The notes under the pieces were generated by a model. That model saw only the letters and a list, made by a program, of their open reading frames with translations. It searched no databases and had not been told where the DNA came from. From Streptomyces sp. DT2A-34 (GTDB taxonomy: Bacteria; Actinomycetota; Actinomycetes; Streptomycetales; Streptomycetaceae), in the NCBI RefSeq assembly GCF_030499515.1, contig NZ_JASTWJ010000001.1, forward strand, positions 8,102,001 to 8,166,000: 64,000 bases of DNA. Direction: 5' to 3'. Shown here piece after piece: positions 1-8,234 of the stretch. A program made the translations under genes and the position numbers. Numbering within the stretch: the stretch's first letter is position 1; each line of letters begins with the position of its first letter.

Positions 1-357
1 CACCAGGAGGGTGTCGGTGGTGCCGGTCGGGTCGATCAGCAGGGCGCCGTCGATGTCGCGGTTCAGGATCTGCTTGCGGGCCGTCGCCTCGTCGGCCACG
101 GAGTGCGGGTCCAGGGGCTCACCGGGCAGTTTCTCGAGCCGGGTCACCGCCTGCTGGGCGGTGGCCTGGGGTGCCACGACCCCGAAGGGCACGTCCTTGG
201 GCTTGGGGTCGTGGAGCGCGCCCACGTAGGAGGCGATGAAGAGCAGAGCGAGGGCGACCACGCCGGTCACGAGCAGCGTGGCTCGTGGGGTGACGGCGTC
301 CTTCACCTCGGCCATGAAGGAGCTGGGTGGAGGGGTGGCGCCCGTGGTCTGCGTCAT
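1..357 (-). CDS. YhgE/Pip or DUF3533-like membrane protein, N-terminal part only
   Basis: The window shows only the first 118 residues; the rest lies beyond base 1. The protein starts with a short cytosolic tail (MTQTTGATPPPSS), has one hydrophobic segment at about residues 28-48 (LLVTGVVALALLFIASYV), then an extracytoplasmic stretch with VPFGVV and DIDGALLIDP. This layout is typical of ABC-2-like membrane proteins of the YhgE/Pip or DUF3533 group, which have one N-terminal helix, a large external loop and a C-terminal helix bundle. ATG at 357 is the chosen start. The gene diverges from dnaE2 across a 176-bp gap that holds the LexA-like box. Function is not known; family assignment is by inference from a fragment. 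Confidence 0.6.
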   Translation of the reverse strand, partial: MTQTTGATPPPSSFMAEVKDAVTPRATLLVTGVVALALLFIASYVGALHDPKPKDVPFGVVAPQATAQQAVTRLEKLPGEPLDPHSVADEATARKQILNRDIDGALLIDPTGTTDTLLV

Positions 358-473
358 GCCCCCACGGTCCGGTCCGCCGGGCGTTTGCGCAGGTGGGAGG
401 CGGCCGAACGGATGTCGTACGGATGTTCGAGAAACGGTCCGGAAATGGTCTATGGTGGGGGTGGGAGAGTTGG

Positions 474-485
474 GAACTGATGTTC
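474..485. promoter_or_regulatory. LexA (SOS) box upstream of dnaE2
   Basis: The sequence GAACTGATGTTC is a perfect GAAC-N4-GTTC palindrome, the core of the actinobacterial/Gram-positive LexA operator. It lies 48 nt before the preferred dnaE2 start at 534 and just downstream of a possible -10 hexamer TATGGT at 451-456. In mycobacteria dnaE2 cassettes are LexA-controlled, so repression by LexA and induction by DNA damage is the natural inference here. Confidence 0.75.
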
Positions 486-533
486 GAGAGCTGCTGTTCG
501 GCCGGTCTCGGGCTCATGAGTCGGGAGGTGCGT

Positions 534-3500
534 GTGCCGGGTTTCACGCATCTGCACACCGTCTCCGGGTTCTCCCTGCGGTACGGCGCCTCGCACCCGG
601 AGCGGCTGGCCGAGCGTGCCTCCGAGCGGGGTATGGATGCCCTGGCTCTCACCGATCGGGACTCGCTCGGGGGCGCGGTTCGGTTCGCCAAGGCCTGTGC
701 GGCGGCCGGGGTGCGGCCGTTGTTCGGTGTGGAGCTGGCTGTGGAGGGGTTCGGGCTCTCGGGGGTGGAGGAGTCTGTGGGGCGGCGGCGCCGGGTTCCG
801 GTGCGGGGTGGCGCCTTTGTCGATGAGTCGATGCCTCGGGTCACCTTTCTTGCTCGGGATGGGGCCCGGGGGTGGGGCGATCTGTGTCGGATCGTTTCGG
901 CTGCGCATGCCGGTGAAGGGCCGCCGCTGTTGCCCCTGCGCGAGAATCGGGGGACGGTCTGACCGTCCTGCTCGGTGCCGACTCCGATGTGGGGCGTGCG
1001 CTTGCCGCTGGTCGTCCCGATCGGGCGGCCCGGCTGCTCGGGCCCTGGCGGGAGGTCTACGGGGACTCCCTGCGGCTGGAGGCCGTCTGGCACGGGCGTA
1101 AGGGCACCGGTCCGGGATCACTGAGGCTGGCCGCCCGCACCGTCGGCTTCGCCGCCGAGCAGCGGGTGCGGCCTGTGCTGAGCAATGCCGTCCGGTACGC
1201 GGATCCTGGCCTGGGGCCGGTCGCCGATGTGCTGGACGCCGCGCGCCGGCTCGTGCCCATCGACTCCACCAAGGAACTGGACTCCGGTGAGGCCTGGCTC
1301 AAGGGCGCGGGTGAGATGGCGCGGGTCGCCGAGCGGGTTGTCGAGGCTGCGGGCTTTCGGCGCGATGCCGCGTACAGGTTGTTGGAGCAGACCGGGGCTG
1401 CCGCCGCCGAGTGTCTCGTCGATCCCGAGGACGACCTCGGTATCGGCAGCGTTCACTTCCCCGAGCCGTATCTCGTCGGCGCCGGGCAGCGCACCGCCCA
1501 GCGGGCGCTGGCCTCGCGGGCGGTGGCGGGCATGGTGCTGCGCGGCTATGACGGGCGGCGGGCGTACTGGGAGCGGATGCATCAGGAGCTGGACATCATC
1601 GCCCATCACGGGTTCGCCTCCTATTTCCTGACGGTCGCTCAAGTCGTGGATGACGTGCGGAAGATGGGGATTCGGGTGGCCGCGCGTGGGTCCGGTGCGG
1701 GGTCGCTCGTCAACCATCTGCTCGGCATCGCGCACGCCGATCCCGTGGAGCACGGGCTGTTGATGGAGCGCTTCCTGTCCAAGCGGCGGCTGGTGCTGCC
1801 CGACATCGACATCGACGTGGAGTCCGCGCGGCGGCTGGAGGTCTATCGCGCGATCATCGACCGGTTCGGGCGTGAGAGGGTCGCGACCGTCTCGATGCCG
1901 GAGACCTATCGGGTGCGGCATGCGATCCGGGATGTGGGTGCGGCTCTGTCCATGGACCCGGCCGACATCGACCGCATCGCCAAGTCTTTTCCGCACATCC
2001 GGGCGCGGGATGCCCGGGCGGCACTGGACGAGCTGCCCGAGCTCAGGAAGCTGGCGGGGGAGCGGGAGAAGTACGGCAAGTTGTGGGAGCTGACGGAGGC
2101 TCTCGACGCCCTTCCGCGGGGGATCGCCATGCATCCGTGTGGGGTGCTGCTGTCTGATGCCTCTCTGTTGTCCCGTACGCCCGTCATGCCGACCAGCGGC
2201 GAGGGCTTCCCCATGTCCCAGTTCGACAAGGACGACGTCGAGGACCTCGGGCTGCTCAAGCTCGATGTGCTGGGCGTGCGGATGCAGTCGGCGATGGCGC
2301 ATGCGGTCGCGGAGGTGGAGCGGGTCACGGGGGAGCGGATCGATCTGGACGCGCTCGACTTCGAGCGGGGGGAGGGTGACCCGGCGACGTACCGGCTTAT
2401 TCGTTCGACGGAGACGCTCGGCTGCTTCCAGATCGAGTCGCCGGGGCAGCGGGACCTGGTGGGGCGGCTTCAGCCGGCCACCTTCCATGATCTCGTCGTC
2501 GACATCTCGCTCTTCCGGCCCGGGCCGGTCGCCGCCGACATGGTGCGGCCGTTCATCGAGGCGCGGCACGGGCGGGCGCCGGTGCGCTATCCGCACCGGG
2601 ATCTGGAGGAGCCGCTGCGGGAGACGTACGGGGTCGTCGTCTTCCATGAGCAGATCATCGACATCGTGCACATCATGACCGGGTGCGGGCGGGATGAGGC
2701 GGATCGGGTGCGGCGGGGGTTGTCGGATCCTGAATCGCAGGGGCGGATCCGGGTGTGGTTCGCGCGGCATGCGGCGGCGAGCGGGTATGACGCGGAGACC
2801 ATCCGGCGGACCTGGGAGATCGTCGAGGCCTTCGGGTCGTACGGCTTCTGCAAGGCGCACGCGGTCGCCTTCGCCGTGCCGACGTACCAGTCGGCCTGGC
2901 TGAAGGCGCATCATCCGGCTGCCTTCTACGCGGGGCTGCTCACCCATGACCCCGGGATGTATCCGAAGCGGCTGCTGCTGGCGGACGCGCGGCGGCGTGG
3001 GGTGCCGATCCTGCCGTTGGACGTGAATGCGTCGGGGGTCGCACACCTTATCGAACTGGTGTCTGAATCCAGGGATTCGAGAGGGGTTTGGGGGCTGCGG
3101 CTCGCCCTCTCCGATGTGTACGGCATCAGTAAGGCCGAGGCGGCGCGGATCGCGGAGGGGCAGCCGTACGCCTCGCTGCTCGACTTCTGGGAGCGGGGGC
3201 GGCCCAGTCGTCCGCTTGCTCAGAGGCTCGCGCAGGTCGGCGCGTTGGATGCCTTCGGGGCCAACCGGCGTGATCTGCAACTGCACCTGACCGAGCTGCA
3301 CCGGGGGGCCCGGGGTGGTGGCGGAGGTCAACTGCCCCTGGAGGGTGGGCGGAAGACGGCCGCGGCCGGGCTGCCCGACCTCAGCTCGGCGGAGCGGCTC
3401 AGTGCCGAGCTGGGTGTGCTGTCGATGGATGCCTCGCGCAATCTGATGGACGATCACCGGGCCTTCCTCGACGAGTTGGGTGTCGTTTCGGCGAAGCGGC

Positions 3501-3991
3501 TGCGCGATGCCCGGCACGGGGAGACGGTGCTGGTCGCCGGCGCCAAGGCGGCCACCCAGACGCCGCCGATCCGGTCCGGCAAGCGGGTCATCTTCAGCAC
3601 CCTGGACGACGGGACGGGGCTGGTGGATCTCGCCTTCTTCGACGACTCGCACGACGCGTGCGCCCACACCGTCTTCCACTCCTGGCTGCTGCTGGTGCGG
3701 GGGGTCGTGCAGCGGCGCGGTCCGCGCAGTCTGAGTGTGGTGGGTGCCGCCGCCTGGAACCTCGCCGAGCTGATCGAACTGCGTGACGAGGGCGGCCTGG
3801 ACGTGGTGGCGGCGCGGTTGGCGGAGCCCATGTCGGTGCCGGCGGGGGACGGTGGGGATCCGGCGCACGGCCGGCGAATCCACCTGCCCACCGGATACGA
3901 ACTGAACCCGTGGGCCGATCTGCGGCCGGCGGGTCAATCGCCTTCACAGGTACGGAAGTTGTGGCACCAGAGTCCGGGGAGTGCGGGATGA
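534..3991 (+). pseudogene. dnaE2: DnaE2 error-prone DNA polymerase III alpha subunit, interrupted by an apparent -1 frameshift
   Basis: This encodes the replicative-type polymerase that performs damage-induced translesion synthesis with ImuB-like partners. The N-terminal PHP domain begins FTHLHTVSGFSLRYG; the palm aspartates are in LPDIDIDVES (about base 1798); the OB-fold region lies near the C-terminus. The GTG start at 534 has GGGAGG 5 nt upstream; ATG at 516 is possible. The reading frame is broken at the G-run 949-953: one frame reads ENRGTV then stops at 960-962, while the correct continuation DGLTVLLGADSDVG lies one frame over. Adding a single G restores ENRGDGLTVLLG. The downstream part stays open to 3991 with no other lesion, so this is either a very recent mutation or a sequencing error in a homopolymer. 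It overlaps the next gene by 4 nt (ATGA). Confidence 0.9.
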
Positions 3992-5028
3992 CTATCCTCT
4001 GCGTACGTTTCCAGCTGCCGCCGATGCACGAGGCGGCCCTGCCGGGGCTGCTCGGACTGCTCGAGGACTTCACGCCGGTCGTTCAGGCGCTGCCGCCGGA
4101 CGGGGCGCTGGTCGATCTGCGGGGCGCCGAACGGTACTTCGGGCGCGACGCGGTCGAGCTGGCGTCGGTGATCCGGGTGCGCGCCCTCGCCCACCACGGC
4201 GTCGACTGCGTGATCGGCGCCGGGCCGGGGCCGATGCTGGCCCGTGTCGCCCTGCGGGACGCCCGGCCGGGGGTGACCTGTGCCGTCCCTGAGGAGCCGG
4301 ACGCCGTCGCGGAGTTCCTCGCCGGCAAGCCCGTCGGCGCGCTGCCCGGCGTCGGTGCCGCGACCGCCCGCACCCTGTGCGAGTACGGCCTCGACACCCT
4401 CGGCCTCGTCGCCGCCGCGCCCCTGTCCACGCTCCAGCGCCTGGTCGGCGTGAAGGTCGGGCGTGAGCTGCGGGAGAAGGCGAGCGGAATCGACCGCGGC
4501 CGGGTGGTGCCGAACGCCGTGTCGCGCTCGCTGGCCACCGAACGCCCCTTCACCCGCGATGAGTTGGACCCCGACCGACACCGTCACGCCCTGCTCTCCG
4601 CCGCCGAGGAACTGGGCGCCCGGCTGCGCGCCCTGGACAAGGTCTGCCGCACCCTGACCCTCACCGCTCGCTACGCCGACCTCCCCCACTCTCGAACAGG
4701 CTCGAGCGGGGGGACCCCCATCTCGACGACCCGCAGCCGTACGCTGAAGGAGCCGACGGCTCACTCGGCGGCGCTGACCAGGGCGGCCTACGGCATGTAC
4801 GACGCCCTCGGCCTCCAACGCGCCCGCGTCCGTGCCCTCGCCCTGCGCGCCGAGGGTCTCGACCCCGCCGAGCGCGCCTCTCACCAGCTCTCCTTCGACC
4901 CGCTCGACGAGAAGGCCCGCCGCATCGAGGAGGTCGCGGACCGCGCGCGAGCGAAGTTCGGGCCGCATGCGGTGATGCCGGGGGCGCTCGCTCGCCGCTT
5001 AGGGCTCAGTTGGCCCACGGCGGCGTGA
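3988..5028 (+). CDS. Y-family DNA polymerase-like protein (ImuB-like partner of DnaE2)
   Basis: The 346-aa protein has a Y-family helix-hairpin-helix signature (GALPGVGAATARTL, about residues 119-132) and a little-finger region followed by QLSF, a likely beta-clamp-binding motif. The palm looks degenerate: the usual N-terminal catalytic aspartate is absent (TILCVRFQLPP) and the DE pair reads DG in PPDGALVDLRG, with a short spacing between the two motifs. This points to a non-catalytic adaptor like ImuB, not an active Pol IV. The ATG at 3988 overlaps the dnaE2 stop (ATGA), so the two are coupled. Codon 338 is TTA (4999-5001), making full-length translation potentially dependent on the bldA tRNA. 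A 45-nt repeat adds residues 232-246 in frame. The 3' end overlaps the convergent cupin gene by 23 nt. Confidence 0.8.
   Translation: MTILCVRFQLPPMHEAALPGLLGLLEDFTPVVQALPPDGALVDLRGAERYFGRDAVELASVIRVRALAHHGVDCVIGAGPGPMLARVALRDARPGVTCAVPEEPDAVAEFLAGKPVGALPGVGAATARTLCEYGLDTLGLVAAAPLSTLQRLVGVKVGRELREKASGIDRGRVVPNAVSRSLATERPFTRDELDPDRHRHALLSAAEELGARLRALDKVCRTLTLTARYADLPHSRTGSSGGTPISTTRSRTLKEPTAHSAALTRAAYGMYDALGLQRARVRALALRAEGLDPAERASHQLSFDPLDEKARRIEEVADRARAKFGPHAVMPGALARRLGLSWPTAA
4681..4725 (+). repeat. 45-nt GC palindromic repeat, copy 1 (inside the Y-polymerase CDS)
   Basis: This stretch matches 17246-17290 at all but about four positions in the loop (GAACAGG here, GAATTCG there). It contains CCCCCACTCTCGA against CTCGAGCGGGGG and a second hairpin GGGGGACCCCC. 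It is 45 nt long, so it keeps the host frame open and adds 15 residues (LPHSRTGSSGGTPIS). I recall similar short elements scattered through Streptomyces genomes. Confidence 0.8.
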
Positions 5029-5380
5029 TGCGCGTCCCGTCGGCCAGCTCCGCAGCCAGGCCGATGGACGTGGTGACCCAGGTGACGGCGGTCCGGTCGG
5101 TCGGGTTCTCCACGGTCAGGGTCGCGCCGGGGTTGATGACCAGAGTGTCGCCCGCCGTGATCCGGTCGGTGTGGTCGTCGAGCGTGACCAGCAGCTCGCC
5201 GTCGAGCAGGTGCAGGATCTCCTCCCGGTTGACGGTGTGGGCGGGCGCCTTGGTCCCTGCGGGGATCTCACCGCGCCAGGCGCACAGCTCCTTGCTGCCG
5301 GTCCGGGGGGTGGCGTACGAGACGAAGCGGGCGCCGTGGATTTCGTGGGTGACGGCTTCGGATGCGCGGATGACCGGCAC
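5006..5380 (-). CDS. Small cupin-domain protein
   Basis: A 124-aa single-domain cupin. The first cupin motif can be read around PAGTKAPAHTVNREEILHLL (H, E and H in the expected order) and the second around GDTLVINPGATLTVENP. Such proteins bind a metal or a small ligand in a beta-barrel; the substrate cannot be told from sequence. GTG at 5380 is preferred because GGAGG lies 5 nt upstream (5386-5390); a longer frame to 5458 would run through the operator region. It diverges from the MarR gene and the two probably share the palindromic operators at 5412-5456. Its last codons overlap the 3' end of the Y-polymerase gene on the other strand. Confidence 0.8.
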   Translation of the reverse strand: MPVIRASEAVTHEIHGARFVSYATPRTGSKELCAWRGEIPAGTKAPAHTVNREEILHLLDGELLVTLDDHTDRITAGDTLVINPGATLTVENPTDRTAVTWVTTSIGLAAELADGTRITPPWAN

Positions 5381-5411
5381 AGGTGCCTCCTGGGCGTAGA
5401 CGGCCGAAATG

Positions 5412-5456
5412 GTCAAGCTGCTTGACTGTATGGAGCTATGGTCAAGCGGCTTGACC
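5412..5456. promoter_or_regulatory. Pair of MarR-type operators in the divergent cupin/marR promoter
   Basis: Two inverted repeats share one core: GTCAAGC-T-GCTTGAC at 5412-5426 and GGTCAAGCGGCTTGACC at 5440-5456, centres 29 bp apart, followed by a half-site GTCAAG at 5461. Both palindromes are perfect. Position between a MarR gene and its divergent neighbour is the classic arrangement for autoregulation and ligand-dependent control of the target gene; that this MarR is the binder is inference. Confidence 0.8.
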
Positions 5457-5484
5457 AATCCGTCAAGGGTGTTTCAATGCCTCC

Positions 5485-5931
5485 GTGCAGAACTCAGAAG
5501 CCATGGCCCTGTCCGCCAGCCTGCTCGCCGTCGCCGGTGAGCTCACACAACGCATCCATGACGGTGTGGTCGCCCGGGGCTTCGAGGGGCTGCGGCCCGC
5601 CCACGGTTTCGCGTTCGCCCGGCTCGCCCCGGACGGTGCGACGGTCACCGACCTCGCCGCGCATCTCGGCGTGACCAAGCAGGCGGCGAGTCAGTTGGTC
5701 GACGAGATCGTGCGCAAGGGCTACGCCGAGCGTCGGCCGCATCCCGATGACGCGCGCGCCCGGCTGATCGTGCTGACCGGCCGGGGGTGGGCCTGCACCC
5801 GTGCGGCCGAGGAGGCTGCCGCGGATGCCGTGCGGGCTTGGGTCGAGGTGCTCGGTGAGGGTGAAGTGCGGGCGATGCTCGGGCAGTTGGGGCGAATCGC
5901 GCCCTATGGCCCCATCAGGCCTGCCTGGTGA
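5485..5931 (+). CDS. MarR-family transcriptional regulator
   Basis: A 148-aa winged-helix protein. The DNA-binding helices are visible in TVTDLAAHLGVTKQAASQLV, followed by the wing residues ERRPHPDDARARLIVLT, which is the conserved D-x-R signature of MarR wings. The GTG at 5485 follows a weak ribosome site. It likely represses the divergent cupin gene and itself through the two palindromes upstream. The ligand is unknown. Confidence 0.88.
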   Translation: MQNSEAMALSASLLAVAGELTQRIHDGVVARGFEGLRPAHGFAFARLAPDGATVTDLAAHLGVTKQAASQLVDEIVRKGYAERRPHPDDARARLIVLTGRGWACTRAAEEAAADAVRAWVEVLGEGEVRAMLGQLGRIAPYGPIRPAW

Positions 5932-6007
5932 CGGTTCATCAGCAGTGGTGAAGCGCCCCTTACTACCACTGGAAGTTTTTACTGACGCGTAACTTCACAC
6001 CTGTACT

Positions 6008-6029
6008 ACTCGCCCGTAACTTGACGAGT
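6008..6029. promoter_or_regulatory. Inverted repeat in the lipase promoter region
   Basis: ACTCG at 6008-6012 and CGAGT at 6025-6029 flank a 12-nt spacer that contains CGTAACTT, a word also present at 5987-5994. The pair lies about 75-95 nt upstream of the lipase start and may bind a regulator; nothing identifies which. Confidence 0.35.
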
Positions 6030-6042
6030 GAACAGCATCCTC

Positions 6043-6056
6043 GTGATCCGGATCAC
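6043..6056. promoter_or_regulatory. CRP-like palindrome (GTGA-N6-TCAC) upstream of the lipase gene
   Basis: GTGATCCGGATCAC is a perfect 14-bp palindrome that fits the cAMP-receptor-protein consensus GTGA-N6-TCAC. It sits 47-60 nt before the lipase ATG. Streptomyces has a global Crp regulator with a similar consensus, so control of the lipase by Crp is a reasonable inference. Confidence 0.55.
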
Positions 6057-6102
6057 AGGGTAAGGCCGTCGCACCTCCCTTGAGCCGCAAGGAGATCACA
6101 CG

Positions 6103-6975
6103 ATGCTGCCCTGGAAACGCGCGTTCAGACCCCTGGCCGCGCTGCTGCTGACCACCGCGGTCGCCGTCGTCCCCGCCGCCACCACCGCCCAGGCGGCCGA
6201 GGCGGCGGCGACCTCGAACAGTGGCTGGAACGACTACTCCTGCAAGCCGTCCGCCGCCCACCCCCGCCCCGTCGTCCTCGTGCACGGCACCTTCGCGAAC
6301 TCCGTCGACAACTGGCTGGGACTCGCGCCCTATCTGGAGGATCGCGGTTACTGCGTCTTCTCCCTCGACTACGGGCAGCTGCCGGGTGTGCCGTTCTTCC
6401 ACGCCCTCGGCCCCATCGACAAGTCGGCGGAGCAACTGTCCGCCTATGTCGACAAGGTGCTCGCCGCCACCGGCGCCGCCAAGGCCGACCTCGTCGGCCA
6501 CTCACAGGGCGGCATGATGCCCCGCTACTACCTCAAGTTCCTCGGCGGTGCCGCCAAGGTGAACGCCCTCGTCGGCATCGCGCCCAACAACCACGGCACC
6601 ACTCTGGCCGGGCTCACCAACCTGCTGCCGTACTTCCCCGGTGCGGAGGACCTGCTCTCCGCGGCCACTCCCGCCCTCGCCCAGCAGGTCGTCGGATCCG
6701 ACTTCATGACCAAGCTCAACGAGGGCGGCGACACTGTCCCCGGCGTCCGCTACACGGTCATCGCCACCAAGTACGACGAGGTGGTCACGCCGTACCGGAG
6801 TCAGTTCCTGAACGGGCCGGACGTAAAAAACGTCCTGATCCAGGACCTGTGCGCGGTCGACATATCCGAGCATGCGTTCCTGGGGCTGACCGACCGGATC
6901 GCCTTCCACGAGGTGGCCAACGCACTCGACCCGGCGCGCGCCACACCCACCACATGTGCGTCGGCGATCGGTTGA
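6103..6975 (+). CDS. Secreted triacylglycerol lipase (alpha/beta hydrolase)
   Basis: The 290-aa precursor starts with a Sec signal peptide (MLPWKRAFRP, hydrophobic core, cleavage near AQA-AEA). The mature part has the oxyanion motif VLVHGTFANSVDNW and the nucleophile elbow GHSQGGMM, both typical of the actinobacterial lipase family (Lipase_2-like). Asp in KYDEVVTPY and His in ISEHAFLG complete a plausible triad, and C-C pairs fit an extracellular enzyme. AAGGAG lies 11 nt before the ATG. It is probably monocistronic, ended by the hairpin at 7007-7045, and may respond to CRP through the palindrome at 6043-6056. Confidence 0.88.
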   Translation: MLPWKRAFRPLAALLLTTAVAVVPAATTAQAAEAAATSNSGWNDYSCKPSAAHPRPVVLVHGTFANSVDNWLGLAPYLEDRGYCVFSLDYGQLPGVPFFHALGPIDKSAEQLSAYVDKVLAATGAAKADLVGHSQGGMMPRYYLKFLGGAAKVNALVGIAPNNHGTTLAGLTNLLPYFPGAEDLLSAATPALAQQVVGSDFMTKLNEGGDTVPGVRYTVIATKYDEVVTPYRSQFLNGPDVKNVLIQDLCAVDISEHAFLGLTDRIAFHEVANALDPARATPTTCASAIG

Positions 6976-7006
6976 GCACGTGAGCACGTGAGCGCGGGAC
7001 GCCCCG

Positions 7007-7045
7007 CCGGGGTCTGACCGGCCTGAGCCGCCGGTCAGACCCCGG
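7007..7045. terminator. Bidirectional terminator hairpin between lipase and LPMO genes
   Basis: CCGGGGTCTGACCGGC (7007-7022) pairs perfectly with GCCGGTCAGACCCCGG (7030-7045) around a 7-nt loop. It lies between the two convergent genes, so it can stop transcription from either side. There is no U-run, as usual in Streptomyces. Confidence 0.85.
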
Positions 7046-7074
7046 AGCCTTGGGTGTCCGCGGCGTCAGCGGCG

Positions 7075-8067
7075 TCAGCGGCCGTGGCGCCCGCCGGCCG
7101 CCGCCCGCCTGCGCATCGACGCGAACAGGACCGCCGACCCGAGCGCCAGAGTCGCCGCACCGCCCATCGCGAGATACGCCGTGCCGCTGTCCCCGCCCGT
7201 CTCGGCGAGGTTCTCGGTGGCGCCGGCGGCCTTCGGCCGGTTGGCCGGGGCGGTGGACCGGTCCTTCTCGGCCGCCGCGACCGGCTCCGCCGACGTACCG
7301 GCGTCCTGGTCACCGTGGCCGTGGTGCTCGACCGTCGACTCGTCGGCACCGTCCTCGATCTGCTCCTCGGAGGGCGCGGAGGCGCTCGGTGCCGCCGAGG
7401 CCTCGCCACCGGCGCCGCCACCGCTGCCGCCGCCCCCGAACGTGACGTCCGAGCAGGAGTAGAACGCCTCCGGGCTGTCCGAGCGCTGCCAGACCGCGTA
7501 CAGCAGTTGCTTGCCGGAGCGCTGGGGCAGGTGGCCGGAGAAGGTGTAGAAGCCGCCCGCGGCCGCCGGGTCGGTGGCCGTCGCCACCGGGTTCGCCAGG
7601 TCCAGGTCGTCCCAGGCCAGCGGCTGGGTCGGGTTGTAACCGGCCTTGGTGAGGTACACCTTGAACGTGCCCTTGTGCGGGGCGGTCACGCGGTACTTGA
7701 AGGTGTACGACCCGCTGCTCACGCTCGTCGCCGGCCAGTCGGCGCGGGCCAGGTCGAGGCCCTTGAACGCGTCGCTGTTCGCGCTGCACAGCTTGCCGTC
7801 CGGGATCAGCTCCTGGTGCCGGCCGGCCGCGTCGCCGATGCGTATGCCGTTCCAGTCGTAGAGGGCCTGGGTGCCGCCGGCCGCGACCGCCGCCTTGCAG
7901 GCGGCGGACTTCGGGCTCTCGGGGCCTTCCGCGTGACACTGCGAGACCCGGCTGACCGGATCGCCCATCGAACCGTGCGCCGAGGCGGGGGCACTGGCGA
8001 GCGCGGTCAGTGTGAGCGGGGTCAGGCCGAGGACGGCGACGGCGGCGGCCTTGCGGCGTGCGGGCAT
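7075..8067 (-). CDS. Sortase-anchored AA10 lytic polysaccharide monooxygenase
   Basis: A 330-aa precursor: signal peptide ending ASA, then His1 of the mature enzyme (HGSMGDPVSR), the copper ligand that begins every AA10 LPMO. The second ligand is His in APHKGTFKVYLTK. The catalytic domain ends near YSCSDVTFGG; a Ser/Ala/Glu-rich linker follows, then LAETGGDSG, a hydrophobic helix and RRRAAAGGR, a complete cell-wall sorting signal of the LAXTG type used by class E sortases. It should oxidise chitin or cellulose while held on the cell surface. ATG at 8067 has GAGGAG 8 nt upstream. It is convergent with the lipase. Confidence 0.88.
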   Translation of the reverse strand: MPARRKAAAVAVLGLTPLTLTALASAPASAHGSMGDPVSRVSQCHAEGPESPKSAACKAAVAAGGTQALYDWNGIRIGDAAGRHQELIPDGKLCSANSDAFKGLDLARADWPATSVSSGSYTFKYRVTAPHKGTFKVYLTKAGYNPTQPLAWDDLDLANPVATATDPAAAGGFYTFSGHLPQRSGKQLLYAVWQRSDSPEAFYSCSDVTFGGGGSGGGAGGEASAAPSASAPSEEQIEDGADESTVEHHGHGDQDAGTSAEPVAAAEKDRSTAPANRPKAAGATENLAETGGDSGTAYLAMGGAATLALGSAVLFASMRRRAAAGGRHGR

Positions 8068-8234
8068 GGAAGATCTCCTCAAGGGGGCTCTGACGCGTGG
8101 GGTGAATCCCGTGGGGGCGATCAGAAGCTAGCCCGAGGAAACCGCGAAATCGCCTGCTGGAGGCGGGTGATGGCGATCTTTAGGGTCGCCTTAAGGGAGT
8201 GTTCGGACTGCGATCAGGTAGGTACCGTCGCGGT

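Noticed and set aside
1118..3937. A 939-codon open frame antisense to dnaE2
   Set aside because: Shadow of the high-GC sense frame; Pro/Arg/Gln-rich with no recognisable motif and no ribosome site.
8180..8196. TTAGGGTCGCCTTAA as an iron-box (DmdR/IdeR-like) site
   Set aside because: The two halves have a 4-nt gap and a mismatch; it does not match the 19-bp consensus well enough.
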